Shown here in pieces: positions 62,571 to 64,000 of a stretch of 64,000 nucleotides of DNA. Position 1 is the stretch's first letter; each line of letters opens with the position of its first letter. The position numbers and the translations under genes were made by a program. The stretch comes from Acidiphilium rubrum (GTDB taxonomy: Bacteria > Pseudomonadota > Alphaproteobacteria > Acetobacterales > Acetobacteraceae). The stretch is from contig NZ_FTNE01000020.1 of NCBI RefSeq assembly GCF_900156265.1, positions 1 through 64,000 of the forward strand. The letters run 5' to 3'. The notes below the pieces were generated by a model. That model was not told the origin of the DNA and searched no databases. It was given only the letters and a program-made list of their open reading frames with translations.

Positions 62571-64000
62571 TCAGGTGACCTTGACGATGCCCTTCGCGAA
62601 CAACACCAGCGCCACCGCCGCAACCGCCAGCAACACCCCGACCGAGGCGCGCTCCCCCTTCGAAAACACCGGCAGCAGCGGAAAATGATCGCGCTTGGCA
62701 TACCAGAACACCGGGATGCCGATCGCGAAAATCACCGTCGACATCAGGATGAATTCGGGACCGGCGGCATACAGCAACCAGAGCGAATACACCGCCCCCA
62801 GCACCCCGGTGATCAACGCCGTCCGCCGGCTTTCCGAATGCGTCGCGACATAGCGGGGATTCGATGCATAGAGCGCAAGAAACAGCGTGCTCGTGAAATA
62901 CGGCGGCAGAATCATCACGCCACAAATATCGATCAGCCACAGCCAAGCATTATGCGCGAACAGCACGACGAACATGGTAATCTGCATGACCACGCCCGAA
63001 ACCAGCAGCGACGGCACCGCCGCATGAAACCGGTTCTCGCGCGCCAGAAACTTCGGAAACACGCCACCCTTGGCACCCTCGAACGGCAGTTCCGCGGTCA
63101 GAATGGTCCAGGCCAGCCAGCAGCCCAGTACCGCAATCAACAGCGACACATTCACAAACACCGCACCCCACCGCCCGACCACGGCCGACAGCACATAGGC
63201 CGCCGAAGGATTGGCGAGCTTGGCAATATCGCCCTGATGCATGAGGCCGAACGGCATGATCGAGAGCAGCGCATACAACAGGGTGCAAACCCCAAGCCCG
63301 ATGAACGTCGCGGGCCCGACATCGGACATCCTGCGCGCCCGGTCCGACACCACAACCGCCGCCTCGATGCCGATGAACACCCACAGCGTCACCAGCATGG
63401 TGCTCTTCACCTGGCTGAACAGACTGCCGAGGTGGTTTTTCTGCCCCCAGATATCAAAGCTGAAATGCCCGCCGGTCGCGTAATACGCCATTACCAGCAG
63501 GGCAAACCCGATGGTCACGATGTTCAGCACACTCGCCAGCACGTTCAACGCCGCGGTGCGCTTCACCCCGGTCATCACGATGAAACACATCACCCAGATC
63601 AGCACCGAAGCCCCGATCAACGATGCCCAGTTCTGCCCGTTGCCAAACACCGGGAAAAAATAACCCAGAATCTGCATGATCAACACCGCGAAAGCGACAT
63701 TGCCGAACGCCGCACTCAGCCAGTAGCCCCACGCCATCTGAAATCCCGCGAACGGGCCGAACCCGTCCTGCGCATATGAATAGATACCCGCCTTCAGATC
63801 CGGCCGCTTGTCGGACAGAATTCGAAAACTGTTCGAAAGGAAATACATGCCGATGAACGTAATCACCCACGCGATCACGATCGCCACAAGTCCAGCCTTC
63901 TGCGCCATGTTCTGCGGCAGGTTGAACGACCCGCCACCAATCATCGAACCCACGACGACACCACTCAGCAGGATCACCCCAAGCTTGCGGCTTTCCGGCT
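62571..64000 (-). CDS. APC-family basic amino acid/polyamine antiporter (5' end cut by window edge)
   Basis: About 476 codons visible; the frame stays open to the right edge, reading PESRKLGVILLSGVVVGSMIG, so the GTG at 63977 is probably internal and the true start lies just outside. Twelve hydrophobic segments. The G-S-M-I-G-G-G-S-F-N-L-P-Q-N-M-A motif in TM1 and the WVFIGIEAAVVVSDRAR motif in TM6 are those of arginine/ornithine or arginine/agmatine-type antiporters (ArcD/AdiC relatives). Exchanges the substrate and product of the decarboxylase encoded next. Confidence 0.88.
   Translation of the reverse strand, partial: PESRKLGVILLSGVVVGSMIGGGSFNLPQNMAQKAGLVAIVIAWVITFIGMYFLSNSFRILSDKRPDLKAGIYSYAQDGFGPFAGFQMAWGYWLSAAFGNVAFAVLIMQILGYFFPVFGNGQNWASLIGASVLIWVMCFIVMTGVKRTAALNVLASVLNIVTIGFALLVMAYYATGGHFSFDIWGQKNHLGSLFSQVKSTMLVTLWVFIGIEAAVVVSDRARRMSDVGPATFIGLGVCTLLYALLSIMPFGLMHQGDIAKLANPSAAYVLSAVVGRWGAVFVNVSLLIAVLGCWLAWTILTAELPFEGAKGGVFPKFLARENRFHAAVPSLLVSGVVMQITMFVVLFAHNAWLWLIDICGVMILPPYFTSTLFLALYASNPRYVATHSESRRTALITGVLGAVYSLWLLYAAGPEFILMSTVIFAIGIPVFWYAKRDHFPLLPVFSKGERASVGVLLAVAAVALVLFAKGIVKVT

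Noticed and set aside
62536-62701. N-terminal extension of the decarboxylase
   Set aside because: Cys/Trp/Arg-rich and overlaps the end of the antiporter gene; the family normally starts at the flavodoxin-like domain (62536).
1-64000. CRISPR arrays, tRNA or rRNA genes, integrase/att sites, replication origin
   Set aside because: No regularly spaced direct repeats, cloverleaf sequences or recognisable integrase or origin features were seen on reading; a dedicated tRNA/ncRNA scan was not possible.

Overview
The window is high-GC DNA from what looks like an alphaproteobacterium. Evidence is the dusB-ntrB-ntrC-ntrY-ntrX order, a class I lysyl-tRNA synthetase, a split-subunit PntAA/PntAB/PntB transhydrogenase and FNR/FixK-type boxes. 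An acidophilic member of the Acetobacteraceae (for example Acidiphilium) would fit the EPS locus and the amino-acid decarboxylase plus antiporter at the right edge. That assignment is inference; no rRNA or species marker is present.

Layout. (1) 1-347: end of an IS1380-family element cut by the window edge, directly upstream of dusB. (2) 360-7679: dusB and two nitrogen-type two-component systems, NtrBC and NtrYX. (3) 7.69-9.6 kb: a scrappy accessory stretch with A/T-stem hairpin repeats, a decayed HEPN/nucleotidyltransferase pair, a tandem duplication at the 3' end of a small lipoprotein gene, and a Gly/Tyr/His-rich lipoprotein. (4) 9.6-40.1 kb: a large exosortase-A (XrtA/PEP-CTERM type) exopolysaccharide locus. 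The minus-strand arm runs from wza at 29.6 kb through wzz, an autokinase-like ATPase, an outer-membrane protein, an ExeA-like ATPase, a deacetylase, a FemAB-like protein, a glycosyltransferase and xrtA. It continues into a lower-GC block of glycosyltransferases, a sulfotransferase and an orphan gene, and ends with a 1348-residue RTX protein. The plus-strand arm carries a priming sugar transferase, prsK, prsR, prsT, an O-antigen-ligase-like protein, a small membrane protein and a GT4 glycosyltransferase. (5) 40.1-41.6 kb: lysyl-tRNA synthetase. (6) 41.75-56.6 kb: two divergent operons around FNR-like boxes. Leftward are two alcohol dehydrogenases, an aldehyde dehydrogenase, transhydrogenase and phosphoketolase. 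Rightward are rhodanese, a FabI-like reductase, PHA synthase, a MaoC-Pta fusion and acetate kinase. Together they form an acetyl-phosphate/redox-balancing module. (7) 56.7-58.2 kb: a multicopper oxidase behind a CueR-type promoter. (8) 58.4-60.2 kb: an acetamidase/formamidase-family protein and an SDR. (9) 60.2-64.0 kb: an Orn/Lys/Arg decarboxylase and its antiporter, the latter cut by the right edge.

Most notable signals: a bipartite 41-bp element repeated at equal internal spacing and similar distance upstream of both the RTX gene and wza; an EPS autokinase-like protein with no tyrosine at all; a CueR-type operator before a Met-rich copper oxidase; FNR boxes at the acetyl-phosphate module; and the same A/T hairpin repeat 50 kb apart in opposite orientation. 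No CRISPR array, tRNA or rRNA was recognised.
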